A DNA stretch of 34,371 nucleotides, taken from positions 1 through 34,371 of the forward strand of contig CAJXTO010000002.1 in the NCBI GenBank assembly GCA_913061245.1, read 5' to 3'. The position numbers and the translations under genes were made by a program. This document shows positions 25,551 through 34,371 of the stretch, piece after piece. The notes under the pieces were generated by a model that saw only the letters and a program-made list of their open reading frames with translations, had not been told where the DNA came from and made no database searches. Source of the stretch: an uncultured Oceanospirillales bacterium (lineage in GTDB: Bacteria > Pseudomonadota > Gammaproteobacteria > Pseudomonadales > Litorivicinaceae). Each line of letters starts with the position of its first letter. Position 1 is the first letter of the stretch.

Positions 25551-26942
25551 TTAGTACTTGTAAGTTTCAGGCTTGAATGGACCGTCGACTGAAACGCCAA
25601 TGTACTTCGCCTGTTCTTCTGTCAGCTTGGTAATCACACCACCAAAGCCTTCAACCATGCAGCGCGCAACCTCTTCATCAAGCTGCTTTGGCAGCACTTC
25701 AATCTGAATATTGTTGGCCTTTTCTGCTTCAGGAAGTTTTGCAAAGCCACGCTGATACATTTCGATCTGAGCGAGGACTTGGTTTGCAAATGATCCATCC
25801 ATGATACGAGAAGGGTGGCCAGTCGCATTGCCGAGGTTCACGAGGCGACCTTCTGCAAGTAGCAACAAGTAGTCGTCATCTGCATTCGAGCGGAAGACTT
25901 GGTGCACTTGAGGCTTTACTTCTTCCCAGCGCCAGTTCTTGCGCATATAGGCGGTATCGATTTCGTTGTCGAAGTGGCCGATATTACAAACGATTGCTCC
26001 CTTCTTTAGACACTGAAGCATCGCGCTATCGCACACATCGATGTTACCTGTTGTTGTTACAAGTACGTCTGTATCTTCAAGCAGGCGCGTATTGATGTCT
26101 TTTGCTTGACCTGTTTTCACGCCATCTTGATACGGGCTAACAACTTCAAATCCGTCCATACAAGCCTGCATCGCACAGATTGGGTCAGATTCTGTGACGC
26201 GCACGATCATGCCCTCTTGGCGAAGACTTTGTGCAGAGCCCTTGCCCACATCGCCGTAACCAATGACAAGTGCGCGCTTGCCTGACAGAAGCATGTCTGT
26301 ACCGCGTTTGATCGCATCATTCAGCGAATGACGGCAACCGTACTTGTTGTCGTTTTTCGATTTTGTCACCGAATCGTTTACATTGATTGCAGGGATTTTC
26401 AGCTCGCCGTTATTCAACATTTCCACCAAACGATGGACACCTGTTGTTGTTTCTTCAGTCACACCGTTAATGTGAGCGAGCATCTCTGGATACTTCTCGT
26501 GAACCATTGCAGTCAAATCGCCGCCATCGTCGAGAAGCATGTTTGCATCCCAAGGCGCGCCATCTTTCAAAATGGTCTGCTCAACACACCATTCGCCTTC
26601 CTCGTTCGTTTGGCCTTTCCATGCGTAGACAGGAATTCCGGCAGCAACCATTGCAGCGGCAGCTTCATCTTGTGTTGAGAAGATGTTGCACGAGCTCCAG
26701 CGAACGTCCGCGCCAAGCGCTACGAGCGTTTCGATGAGGACAGCTGTTTGCACAGTCATGTGGATACAGCCAATGATTTTTGCGCCTTTCAGTGGCTGCT
26801 CGGCTGCATATTTGTCGCGAAGGCGCATCAATGCTGGCATTTCATTCTCTGCCAGACGAATTTCTTTGCGTCCCCAATCTGCCAAGGACAGATCTTTAAT
26901 TTTGTAATCGCCGTTTAATACGTCGGTTGGTAGTGCGCTCAT
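25551..26942 (-). CDS. ahcY: Adenosylhomocysteinase
   Basis: [27 protein letters not shown]...[14 protein letters not shown]...C-terminal FKPETYKY. Confidence 0.98.
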   Translation of the reverse strand: MSALPTDVLNGDYKIKDLSLADWGRKEIRLAENEMPALMRLRDKYAAEQPLKGAKIIGCIHMTVQTAVLIETLVALGADVRWSSCNIFSTQDEAAAAMVAAGIPVYAWKGQTNEEGEWCVEQTILKDGAPWDANMLLDDGGDLTAMVHEKYPEMLAHINGVTEETTTGVHRLVEMLNNGELKIPAINVNDSVTKSKNDNKYGCRHSLNDAIKRGTDMLLSGKRALVIGYGDVGKGSAQSLRQEGMIVRVTESDPICAMQACMDGFEVVSPYQDGVKTGQAKDINTRLLEDTDVLVTTTGNIDVCDSAMLQCLKKGAIVCNIGHFDNEIDTAYMRKNWRWEEVKPQVHQVFRSNADDDYLLLLAEGRLVNLGNATGHPSRIMDGSFANQVLAQIEMYQRGFAKLPEAEKANNIQIEVLPKQLDEEVARCMVEGFGGVITKLTEEQAKYIGVSVDGPFKPETYKY

Positions 26943-26960
26943 GATGTTGCCTCTCTTTGA

Positions 26961-28124
26961 TTACAGCTTCGCGGCTGCGTCAGCTAGTGCTTGCGCGCGA
27001 TCTGTGCGCTCCCAAGTTAGATCCAAGTCATCGCGTCCAAAGTGGCCGTAGGCAGCTGTTGGGCGATAAATCGGGCGATTTAGATCGAGCATGGTTGAGA
27101 TTGCTCTCGGGCGCAAATCAAAGTGCGCGCGAACCAGCTGGTCCAATTGTGCGTTTGTGTAGTTTGATGTACCAAATGTCTCAACCCGAATTGATGTTGG
27201 TTCTGCGACGCCGATTGCGTATGACACTTGGACTTCACAGCGGTCTGCAAGGCCGGCCGCAACCAGGTTTTTCGCAACATAACGCGCAGCATAGGCTGCC
27301 GAACGGTCAACTTTCGATGGGTCTTTTCCAGAGAAGGCACCGCCGCCGTGACGTGCCATGCCGCCGTATGTATCAACAATGATTTTACGACCTGTAAGGC
27401 CTGCGTCACCAACAGGACCGCCGATGACGAATCGGCCGGTGGGGTTGATGTGGTATTTGGTTTGATCAGTGAGCCACGCTTCCGGCAACACAGGTGCAAT
27501 GATGTGTTCTTTCACTTCGCGCTGAAGTTGCTCTAACGATACGTCTTCATCATGCTGTGTTGAGAGAACAACAGCATCAATACCAACGATGGTGTCACCA
27601 TCGTATGCAAATGTGACCTGACTTTTTGCATCAGGACGAAGATATGGGAGGTCGCCATTTTTACGAACTTCAGCTTGGCGACGAACCAAGTTGTGCGAGT
27701 AATGAATTGGAGCAGGCATCAGGCTGTCTGTTTCATTGGTCGCGTAGCCAAACATCAAACCTTGGTCGCCAGCACCTTGCTCATGAAACTCTGTTTCATC
27801 AACGCCTTGTGCGATGTCTTGTGACTGCTTGCCGATACCGTTCAGTACCGCACATGTGTTGCCATCAAAACCCAGTGATGAATGATCATATCCAATATCC
27901 AGGACGACTTGGCGGATGATGTCTTCAATATCCACCCACGTATTGGTGCGTACTTCGCCAGACACGAGGACCAATCCAGTTTTAACCATCGTTTCGATGC
28001 CGGCACGTGTGTGTTTGTCGTCTGTAATCAATGCATCAAGGATCGCATCCGAGATCTGATCAGCCATTTTATCTGGATGGCCTTCAGATACAGATTCTGA
28101 GGTGAAATAGGTCAAATCGGTCAT
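26961..28124 (-). CDS. metK: S-adenosylmethionine synthetase
   Basis: [27 protein letters not shown]...[12 protein letters not shown]...[19 protein letters not shown]. Confidence 0.98.
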   Translation of the reverse strand: MTDLTYFTSESVSEGHPDKMADQISDAILDALITDDKHTRAGIETMVKTGLVLVSGEVRTNTWVDIEDIIRQVVLDIGYDHSSLGFDGNTCAVLNGIGKQSQDIAQGVDETEFHEQGAGDQGLMFGYATNETDSLMPAPIHYSHNLVRRQAEVRKNGDLPYLRPDAKSQVTFAYDGDTIVGIDAVVLSTQHDEDVSLEQLQREVKEHIIAPVLPEAWLTDQTKYHINPTGRFVIGGPVGDAGLTGRKIIVDTYGGMARHGGGAFSGKDPSKVDRSAAYAARYVAKNLVAAGLADRCEVQVSYAIGVAEPTSIRVETFGTSNYTNAQLDQLVRAHFDLRPRAISTMLDLNRPIYRPTAAYGHFGRDDLDLTWERTDRAQALADAAAKL

Positions 28125-28157
28125 TGCAAGTGTCCTGAGTCCGTAAAAGCAAACATA

Positions 28158-28185
28158 ATTGTATAAAGATATCTTTATATGTCAA
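28158..28185 (-). promoter_or_regulatory. Strong candidate sigma70 promoter of the metK-ahcY operon
   Basis: Minus strand: TTGACA (28185-28180), 16-nt spacer, TACAAT (28163-28158). Confidence 0.75.
28162..28179. promoter_or_regulatory. Perfect 18-bp palindrome in the metK promoter spacer (candidate operator)
   Basis: TATAAAGATATCTTTATA equals its own reverse complement; lies between -35 and -10 and overlaps the first two bases of the -10. Confidence 0.75.
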
Positions 28186-28275
28186 TGTGATGCGGAAATC
28201 CTGTCTTGTGGTTCTCTTCAGGTTTCATAACAATGCGTGTTCTAAATTTTTCTCGGTGATTAGAAAGGACGTCAT

Positions 28276-30255
28276 ATGACTGACCGCAGGACGCTCGCCA
28301 ACGCGATTCGATTTCTAAGTATTGATGCTGTGCAGGCAGCCAATTCAGGGCATCCAGGAGCCCCAATGGGGATGGCTGATATTGCCGAAGTCTTATGGCG
28401 AGGGGTGCTTCGTCATAACCCTGAGAATCCGCAATGGGCCAACCGAGACCGTTTCGTGTTGTCGAATGGACACGGCTCGATGCTGATCTATTCATTGCTT
28501 CATTTAACTGGGTACGACGTCACGATTGATGATTTGAAGTCATTCCGCCAGCTCCATTCTCGAACTCCAGGTCACCCTGAGTATGGCTATACAGCTGGTG
28601 TTGAAACGACGACAGGTCCGTTAGGTCAGGGGCTTGCCAATGCGGTAGGGATGGCGCTCGCCGAGAGAACGTTGGCTGCTCAGTTCAACCGAGACCAGTT
28701 TCCGATTGTTGATCATTACACCTATTGCTTCGCAGGTGATGGCTGCCTAATGGAAGGTGTGAGCCATGAGGCGTGTTCGCTTGCCGGTACTTTGGGCCTT
28801 GGCAAGTTAATCGTTTTCTACGATGACAACGGGATCTCGATCGATGGTGATGTGCGAGGCTGGTTTAGTGATGACACACCGGCGCGTTTTGAATCTTACG
28901 GATGGCAGGTGATTCGGGGTGTTGATGGACATGACGCCACAGAAGTTGAAACAGCTCTAAAAACAGCGCGCCAGGAAACCTCGCGTCCAACGCTGATTTG
29001 TTGCCGGACTGTGATTGGGTTTGGATCACCAAATCTCGCCGGAAGTGAAAAAACGCACGGTGCTCCACTTGGAGATGCTGAGATTCAAGCGACGCGCGAC
29101 GCAATGGGATGGAGCTATGGTCCATTCGAGATTCCTGCCGATATTCAGGCGGCCTGGAATGCAAAAGAGCAGGGTGCTAAAGCACAGGCTGAATGGGATC
29201 AACTATTTGCAGCGTATCAAAAGCAGTATCCAGATTTAGCTTCTGAGTTCGAACGTCGCATCCAGGGGGATCTCCCGCAGAATGCACTTGCCGAATTCGA
29301 TAAGGCGATTACTGAGACGCAATCAGAATCACCGAAGCTGGCCACTCGGAAGGCCTCGCAGAATGCGATTGAAGTGGTGGCGAAGCTCTTCCCAGAAACA
29401 TTGGGCGGCTCTGCCGATTTGGGGCATTCAAACCTAACGGTATGGCCCGAATGTCAGGCAAACAGTCAAGACAACCCGGGTGGAAACTACATGCACTATG
29501 GCGTGCGTGAGTTCGGCATGTGTGCACTCATGAACGGTATTGCTTTACATGGCGGATTCCTTCCGTTTGGCGGAACCTTCCTTATCTTCATGGAGTACGC
29601 TCGTAACGCGGTGCGGATGGCCGCTTTAATGAAGCAGCGTGTGATCTATGTCTTCACTCACGATTCGATTGGTCTCGGTGAAGATGGGCCAACACACCAA
29701 CCGATTGAGCAGCTTGCAAGCTTGCGCTCGACTCCAGGTTTGGAGACTTGGCGTCCATGCGATACCACGGAAACCTTTGTCGCTTGGAAAGAGGCTGTCA
29801 GCTATCAGGGGCCGACCGCACTTGCGCTGTCGCGTCAGGGACTCGCAAACCAGCCGCGTGATGAACAACAAGTCGCAGACATCGCACGTGGTGGTTATGT
29901 GCTGAAAAAAGAGACAACTGCACTTGAGATGATCTTGATTGCTACAGGCTCTGAGGTTGAATTAGCTGTGGCAGCTTCTGAGTCACTTGGTTCTGGGGTT
30001 CGAGTCGTATCGATGCCATCGACGAGTCGATTTGATCAGCAAGACGCAGCCTTCCGGGAGTCGGTGCTTCCTGCAGCCTGTACGAAGCGGTTAGCGATTG
30101 AAGCAGGCCATCCTGATGGATGGTACAAGTATGTCGGATTGAACGGCGATGTCGTTGGGATGCGAACCTTCGGTGAATCTGGACCTGGTGGTGATGTGAT
30201 GAAGCACTTTGGGTTCACGGTCGATCATGTTGTCAGTAAGGCTAAGGCGCTCTAA
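28276..30255 (+). CDS. tkt: Transketolase
   Basis: [37 protein letters not shown]...[16 protein letters not shown]...[23 protein letters not shown]. Confidence 0.97.
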   Translation: MTDRRTLANAIRFLSIDAVQAANSGHPGAPMGMADIAEVLWRGVLRHNPENPQWANRDRFVLSNGHGSMLIYSLLHLTGYDVTIDDLKSFRQLHSRTPGHPEYGYTAGVETTTGPLGQGLANAVGMALAERTLAAQFNRDQFPIVDHYTYCFAGDGCLMEGVSHEACSLAGTLGLGKLIVFYDDNGISIDGDVRGWFSDDTPARFESYGWQVIRGVDGHDATEVETALKTARQETSRPTLICCRTVIGFGSPNLAGSEKTHGAPLGDAEIQATRDAMGWSYGPFEIPADIQAAWNAKEQGAKAQAEWDQLFAAYQKQYPDLASEFERRIQGDLPQNALAEFDKAITETQSESPKLATRKASQNAIEVVAKLFPETLGGSADLGHSNLTVWPECQANSQDNPGGNYMHYGVREFGMCALMNGIALHGGFLPFGGTFLIFMEYARNAVRMAALMKQRVIYVFTHDSIGLGEDGPTHQPIEQLASLRSTPGLETWRPCDTTETFVAWKEAVSYQGPTALALSRQGLANQPRDEQQVADIARGGYVLKKETTALEMILIATGSEVELAVAASESLGSGVRVVSMPSTSRFDQQDAAFRESVLPAACTKRLAIEAGHPDGWYKYVGLNGDVVGMRTFGESGPGGDVMKHFGFTVDHVVSKAKAL

Positions 30256-31272
30256 TTGGCTTGGCGACTCGGAATCAATGGTTATGGTCGAATCGGTCGG
30301 TGCGTTGTTCGAGCACTGGCCGAGCGAGGTCTTTTTGATCGCATCCAGCCGGTCCTGATCAATGACCCGGCGGATGCCGAGAGTCTTATTCACCTGACAC
30401 ATTACGATTCCACTCATGGACGATCGGAGCGTTTGTTCCAAACGGATCCGACTGGTGGTTATTTGCTGAATGGCCGTTCGATCGCGCTGACGCAATCAAT
30501 GACGCCCGGGGCAATCGATTACCATCAGACGCCGGTCGATGTTGTATTAGAAAGTTCGGGCCGATTTGCCAATCGCGAATCAGCAGATGCGCATCTCAGT
30601 GCTGGTGCACCACGGGTCCTCATCGGCGCTCCTGGAGGACCTGATGTCGATCTGACTGTTGTTTTCGGTTTGAATCACCATAGTCTCAACGACTCTCACC
30701 AGGTGATTTCGGCAGCGAGTTGTACGACAAACTGTCTTGCCTTGGGCGTTTCTGGCTTAACGCGATCGGTTGAGATCGAACGCGGCTTTTACACAACAAT
30801 TCATGCAGTGACTAACGACCAAGTGTTGATCGATAGCGCGCACCGAGACCCGCGTCGAGGTCGCTCAGCACACAGCTCAATGATTCCAACAAGTACTAAC
30901 GCGATCAGAGCGCTTGAATGGGTTATGCCTGAATTGTCGGGCCGCATCCAAGGGTTCTCTATGCGCGTTCCTACGCAAAATGTGTCATGCGTGGACCTTA
31001 CAGTGGAATTCAGTCGCGAAGTGACAGAGACCGAGATTATGGATGCCATGCATCAGTGGTCTCAAATCCAGGGTGGGTTATTTGCTGTCAATGAAGAGCC
31101 ATTGGTTTCAATCGATTTTAACCATCATCCAGCATCATCGATTTTTGATGCCACGCAGTTGATGGTCAATGGGCGACTTGTGAAGTTGCTCTTTTGGTAT
31201 GACAACGAATGGGGATACTCCAATCGCGTCATCGATTTATTGCTGCATTGGCAGTCCATTTCTAGGGAGTGA
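30256..31272 (+). CDS. Glyceraldehyde-3-phosphate/erythrose-4-phosphate dehydrogenase family protein
   Basis: [41 protein letters not shown]; tkt-[this]-pgk-fba context; TTG start directly abutting the tkt stop. Confidence 0.92.
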   Translation: MAWRLGINGYGRIGRCVVRALAERGLFDRIQPVLINDPADAESLIHLTHYDSTHGRSERLFQTDPTGGYLLNGRSIALTQSMTPGAIDYHQTPVDVVLESSGRFANRESADAHLSAGAPRVLIGAPGGPDVDLTVVFGLNHHSLNDSHQVISAASCTTNCLALGVSGLTRSVEIERGFYTTIHAVTNDQVLIDSAHRDPRRGRSAHSSMIPTSTNAIRALEWVMPELSGRIQGFSMRVPTQNVSCVDLTVEFSREVTETEIMDAMHQWSQIQGGLFAVNEEPLVSIDFNHHPASSIFDATQLMVNGRLVKLLFWYDNEWGYSNRVIDLLLHWQSISRE

Positions 31273-32435
31273 ATCAAATGATAAAAACCATGTCTGATTT
31301 GAACGTGCAAGGAAAGCGTGTATTGGTTCGTCAGGACTTAAATGTTCCAGTCAAAGATGGCCAAGTGACATCGACCGCGCGTATTGACGCTGCATTACCA
31401 ACGCTTCAAGCATTGCTTGCGCAAGGCGCAAAAGTCGCTGTGATGAGCCACTTGGGTCGCCCTGAAGAGGGTGCTTGTGAACCAGAATTCAGTTTGGCTC
31501 CTGTTGCGAAAACGTTATCGGATAAATTGGGTAGACATGTCCCGCTTATTGCAGACTGGATCGATGGCTTTGAGCAAACCGATGATTTGGTACTGCTTGA
31601 GAATGTTCGATATCTCAAAGGCGAAAAGAAAGACGATGAAGTGCTTTCCAAGAAGATGGCTTCCTTGTGTGATGTGTATTTAATGGATGCATTCGGGACA
31701 GCTCACCGCGCGCAGGCATCCACGCATGGTGTTGGTCGCTTTGCTCCTGAAGTCGCAGCAGGACCGTTAATGGCAGCTGAGCTCGAGGCTCTTGGGAAAG
31801 CACTCGCAAATCCAGAGCGCCCAGCTGTTGCCATCGTCGGGGGTTCTAAAGTGTCGACCAAGCTTGATGTATTAACAGAGCTTGCAAACCAAGTGGATCA
31901 AATCGTCGTTGGCGGCGGGATTGCCAATACTTTCTTAGCAGCAGCCGGCTTTCCTGTTGGAAAATCACTGATGGAAGCAGATTTGATCGATACGGCTAAA
32001 GCGTTAATGTCCAAAGTGGATATTCCGTTACCTGTCGATGTTGTGGTTGCGACTGAGTTTTCCGCTGATGCGACAGCAACGGTGAAGCGAGTCGAAGACG
32101 TTGCTGATGACGACATGATCCTTGATGTTGGCCCTGACACGCAGGCGTCCTACCAAGGCATGATGGCATCTGCTAAGACCATCTTGTGGAATGGACCAGT
32201 TGGGGTGTTTGAATTCCCTCAGTTTGAAGGTGGAACACGTGCGCTGTCGATGGCTATTGCGGCTAGTGATGGGTTTAGTCTTGCAGGCGGTGGTGATACG
32301 TTGGCAGCGATCGATCAGTTTGGAATCTCTGATCAAATTAGTTATATCTCAACTGGCGGCGGTGCTTTCCTCGAGTTTGTCGAAGGGAAAGAGCTGCCGG
32401 CGGTTCAAATGTTGAAATCCAGAAATGATTCATAA
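31269..32435 (+). CDS. pgk: Phosphoglycerate kinase
   Basis: [21 protein letters not shown]...[10 protein letters not shown]...[15 protein letters not shown]. Start GTG 31269 or ATG shortly downstream. Confidence 0.97.
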   Translation: MNQMIKTMSDLNVQGKRVLVRQDLNVPVKDGQVTSTARIDAALPTLQALLAQGAKVAVMSHLGRPEEGACEPEFSLAPVAKTLSDKLGRHVPLIADWIDGFEQTDDLVLLENVRYLKGEKKDDEVLSKKMASLCDVYLMDAFGTAHRAQASTHGVGRFAPEVAAGPLMAAELEALGKALANPERPAVAIVGGSKVSTKLDVLTELANQVDQIVVGGGIANTFLAAAGFPVGKSLMEADLIDTAKALMSKVDIPLPVDVVVATEFSADATATVKRVEDVADDDMILDVGPDTQASYQGMMASAKTILWNGPVGVFEFPQFEGGTRALSMAIAASDGFSLAGGGDTLAAIDQFGISDQISYISTGGGAFLEFVEGKELPAVQMLKSRNDS

Positions 32436-32444
32436 GGAGTCTTC

Positions 32445-33509
32445 ATGGCATTAATCAGTTTGCGCCAAATGCTGGACCATGCTGCGGAGCAGGGTTACGG
32501 TGTTCCAGCATTCAATGTGAACAACCTTGAGCAAATGCGCGCAATTATGGAAGCGGCAGATGCAGTCGATGCGCCCGTGATCGTACAAGCCTCTGCAGGT
32601 GCCAGAAAATATGCGGGTAGCCGCTTCCTGAGTCACCTCATTGAAGCAGCCATCGAAGAATTCCCTCATATCCCGGTTTGCATGCATCAGGACCATGGAG
32701 CATCTCCGGATGTCTGTCAGCAATCCATTCAACTGGGCTTTTCTTCGGTCATGATGGATGGCTCGCTAATGCCGGATCAGAAAACGCCTGCAAGTTACGA
32801 CTACAACGTTGAGGTGACTGCTTTAACGACACGGATGGCGCATGCTTGTGGTGTTTCAGTTGAGGGTGAACTCGGTTGTTTGGGCTCACTCGAAACTGGC
32901 CAAGCTGGCGAAGAAGATGGTGTTGGTGCAGAAGGAACCTTATCGCATGACCAGATGCTGACTGATCCTGATGAAGCTGCTGACTTTGTTAAAGCGACTC
33001 AGGTGGATGCGTTGGCGATTGCTATCGGAACATCGCATGGTGCGTACAAGTTCACGCGTCCACCAACCGGAGATATTCTTGCGATCGATCGGATTAAAGC
33101 GATCCACGAACGGATTCCGGATACGCATCTCGTGATGCATGGATCCAGTTCTGTTCCTCAGGACTGGCTTGCGATCATCAATGAGTTTGGCGGTGAAATC
33201 CCGGAGACTTATGGTGTTCCAGTCGAAGAGATTCAGGAAGGCATTAAGTATGGTGTTCGCAAAGTGAATATCGATACGGATTTGCGCTTAGCATCGACGG
33301 GTGCGATTCGTCGCTATCTCGCGAATAATCCAGCTGAATTCGATCCGCGGAAATACTTCAAAGAAGCGACCAAAGCGATGAGCGATATCGTGAAAGCACG
33401 CTATGAAGCATTTGGCTGTGCGGGCCAAGCCTCAAAGATCAAAGTGATCGGTCTTGAAGCGATGGCAAGTCGTTATTCGTCCGGTGAATTGGATCCAAGG
33501 ATCTCCTGA
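32445..33509 (+). CDS. fba: Fructose-bisphosphate aldolase class II
   Basis: [22 protein letters not shown]...HQDHGAS...VEGELGCLG...[14 protein letters not shown]. Confidence 0.97.
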   Translation: MALISLRQMLDHAAEQGYGVPAFNVNNLEQMRAIMEAADAVDAPVIVQASAGARKYAGSRFLSHLIEAAIEEFPHIPVCMHQDHGASPDVCQQSIQLGFSSVMMDGSLMPDQKTPASYDYNVEVTALTTRMAHACGVSVEGELGCLGSLETGQAGEEDGVGAEGTLSHDQMLTDPDEAADFVKATQVDALAIAIGTSHGAYKFTRPPTGDILAIDRIKAIHERIPDTHLVMHGSSSVPQDWLAIINEFGGEIPETYGVPVEEIQEGIKYGVRKVNIDTDLRLASTGAIRRYLANNPAEFDPRKYFKEATKAMSDIVKARYEAFGCAGQASKIKVIGLEAMASRYSSGELDPRIS

Positions 33510-33536
33510 TCACAGATGGGGAGGCTGAGGGCCTCC

Positions 33537-33571
33537 TCAGGGACCTAGGATTCCCTGAATCAAAATTTTTT
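33537..33571 (+). terminator. Candidate terminator after fba
   Basis: TCAGGGA-CCTAGGAT-TCCCTGA stem, then ATCAAAATTTTTT; overlaps two alternative upstream hairpins. Confidence 0.6.
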
Positions 33572-33627
33572 ACGAGCTCTATACTCCAATGGTGAGTTCT
33601 TTTGATTGGTGTTACATGTCACGCACC

Positions 33628-33636
33628 TGATATGAT
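33628..33636 (+). promoter_or_regulatory. Candidate extended -10 promoter of the toxin-antitoxin pair
   Basis: TGATATGAT (TGn-TATGAT) 18 nt before the GTG at 33654; no strong -35 seen. Confidence 0.45.
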
Positions 33637-33653
33637 TCTATGGAGGAAATTCG

Positions 33654-33875
33654 GTGGAGTTAGGCTTGATGAGTGTGTCTGAGCGCGTGGGACGATACCG
33701 AGATCGCTTAAGGGCGCAAGGTCTCCGTCCTGTTCAAATATGGGTTCCTGATACGAGGAGTCCCCACTTTTTAGAAGAATGTCGCCGTCAGTCGCTTCTA
33801 ATCAAAGACGACCCACTCGATGACGATATCAATGAATGGTTGGGCAAGGTGGCTGACACGGATGGCTGGCGGTGA
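33654..33875 (+). CDS. Antitoxin MazE-like protein (DUF3018-type)
   Basis: SVSERVGRYRDRLRAQGLRPVQIWVPDTRSPHFLEECRRQSLLI; overlaps a MazF-like ORF; SD GGAGGAAA upstream of the GTG start. Confidence 0.85.
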   Translation: MELGLMSVSERVGRYRDRLRAQGLRPVQIWVPDTRSPHFLEECRRQSLLIKDDPLDDDINEWLGKVADTDGWR

Positions 33876-34195
33876 GACGCGGTTGTTTAGTCACGGTTAC
33901 GCTGCAGGGCGATTACGGTAAGCCGAGGCCTGCGCTTATTGTTCAATCAGACTTTTTTGAGGCACATCCATCAGTGACTGTTCTGCCAATCACAAGTGAT
34001 TTGAATTCGGCGCCATTATTTCGAATTACAGTTGGTCCAGGCGAAGCGACAGGTCTTACTAAGCAATCTCAAATTATGGTCGACAAAGTTCAAACGGTTT
34101 CAAAAAAACGGATTGGCAAAGTTATAGGATCTGTTGATGACGCTGAGCTGCTACAAGTCAATCGAGCTCTCGCGGTTTTTCTCGGGATTGTTTAG
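33872..34195 (+). CDS. MazF/PemK-family endoribonuclease toxin
   Basis: RRGCLVTVTLQGDYGKPRPALIVQSDFF...VTVLPITSD...GLTKQSQIMVDKVQTVSKKRIGKVIG; GTG start overlaps the antitoxin stop by 4 bp. Confidence 0.9.
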   Translation: MRRGCLVTVTLQGDYGKPRPALIVQSDFFEAHPSVTVLPITSDLNSAPLFRITVGPGEATGLTKQSQIMVDKVQTVSKKRIGKVIGSVDDAELLQVNRALAVFLGIV

Positions 34196-34208
34196 GTTAC
34201 TCTCAAAG

Positions 34209-34229
34209 CCGACCCCACGTGAGGGTCGG
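34209..34229. terminator. Candidate bidirectional terminator between the toxin gene and serA
   Basis: CCGACCC-CACGTGA-GGGTCGG stem between convergent genes, followed by the T-rich ATTTAATTT on the + side. Confidence 0.6.
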
Positions 34230-34243
34230 ATTTAATTTAAGCT

Positions 34244-34371
34244 CTAAAACAGCACGCGGCAGCGGATTGTCCCTTCGATTTCAGAGAGTTTTTCGAGCGC
34301 CACATCGGAGTAGTCTCGGTCAACGTCGATAACGACATAGCCGATTTTGTCGGATGTTTGTAGGAACTGAG
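34244..34371 (-). CDS. serA: D-3-phosphoglycerate dehydrogenase, C-terminal ACT domain (partial)
   Basis: Minus-strand reading QFLQTSDKIGYVVIDVDRDYSDVALEKLSEIEGTIRCRVLF* matches the SerA C-terminus. Confidence 0.88.
   Translation of the reverse strand, partial: QFLQTSDKIGYVVIDVDRDYSDVALEKLSEIEGTIRCRVLF

Noticed and set aside
26943-26960. SAH riboswitch in front of ahcY
   Set aside because: Only 18 bp separate metK and ahcY; there is no room for the aptamer.
28125-28157. SAM riboswitch in front of metK
   Set aside because: The leader between the predicted promoter and the start codon is only about 30 nt, too short for a known SAM riboswitch.

Overview
The window is a dense gammaproteobacterial housekeeping chromosome segment. 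Gene order resembles several Pseudomonas blocks joined together: gmk-rph-crc-pyrE; argB-algC-dut-coaBC-rpmBG; mutM-coaD-rsmD-ftsYEX-rpoH-thiSG-trmB; hemW-rdgB-metWX-yggT-proC-yggS-pyrC'-pyrB-pyrR-ruvX-algH-gshB; ahcY-metK; tkt-gap/epd-pgk-fba; then a MazEF-like toxin-antitoxin pair and the 3' end of serA. I see no CRISPR array, tRNA, rRNA, prophage or transposon, and nothing that clearly amounts to a new multi-gene defence or mobile system. The best second-look signals are: (1) a perfect 18-bp palindrome in the spacer of a near-consensus promoter for metK, heading a run of about 17 same-strand genes over 14 kb (candidate SAM-cycle operator); (2) a Crc-like exonuclease III homologue that has lost several catalytic residues; (3) a near-perfect sigma-E-type promoter before rpoH; (4) a pseudo-dihydroorotase lacking its zinc ligands; (5) an FtsY with an apparent N-terminal membrane anchor; (6) a MazEF-like module between fba and serA, preceded by nested alternative hairpins; (7) convergent gene pairs with interlocking stop codons. 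All assignments come from reading the sequence and recalled family knowledge; no database search was run.
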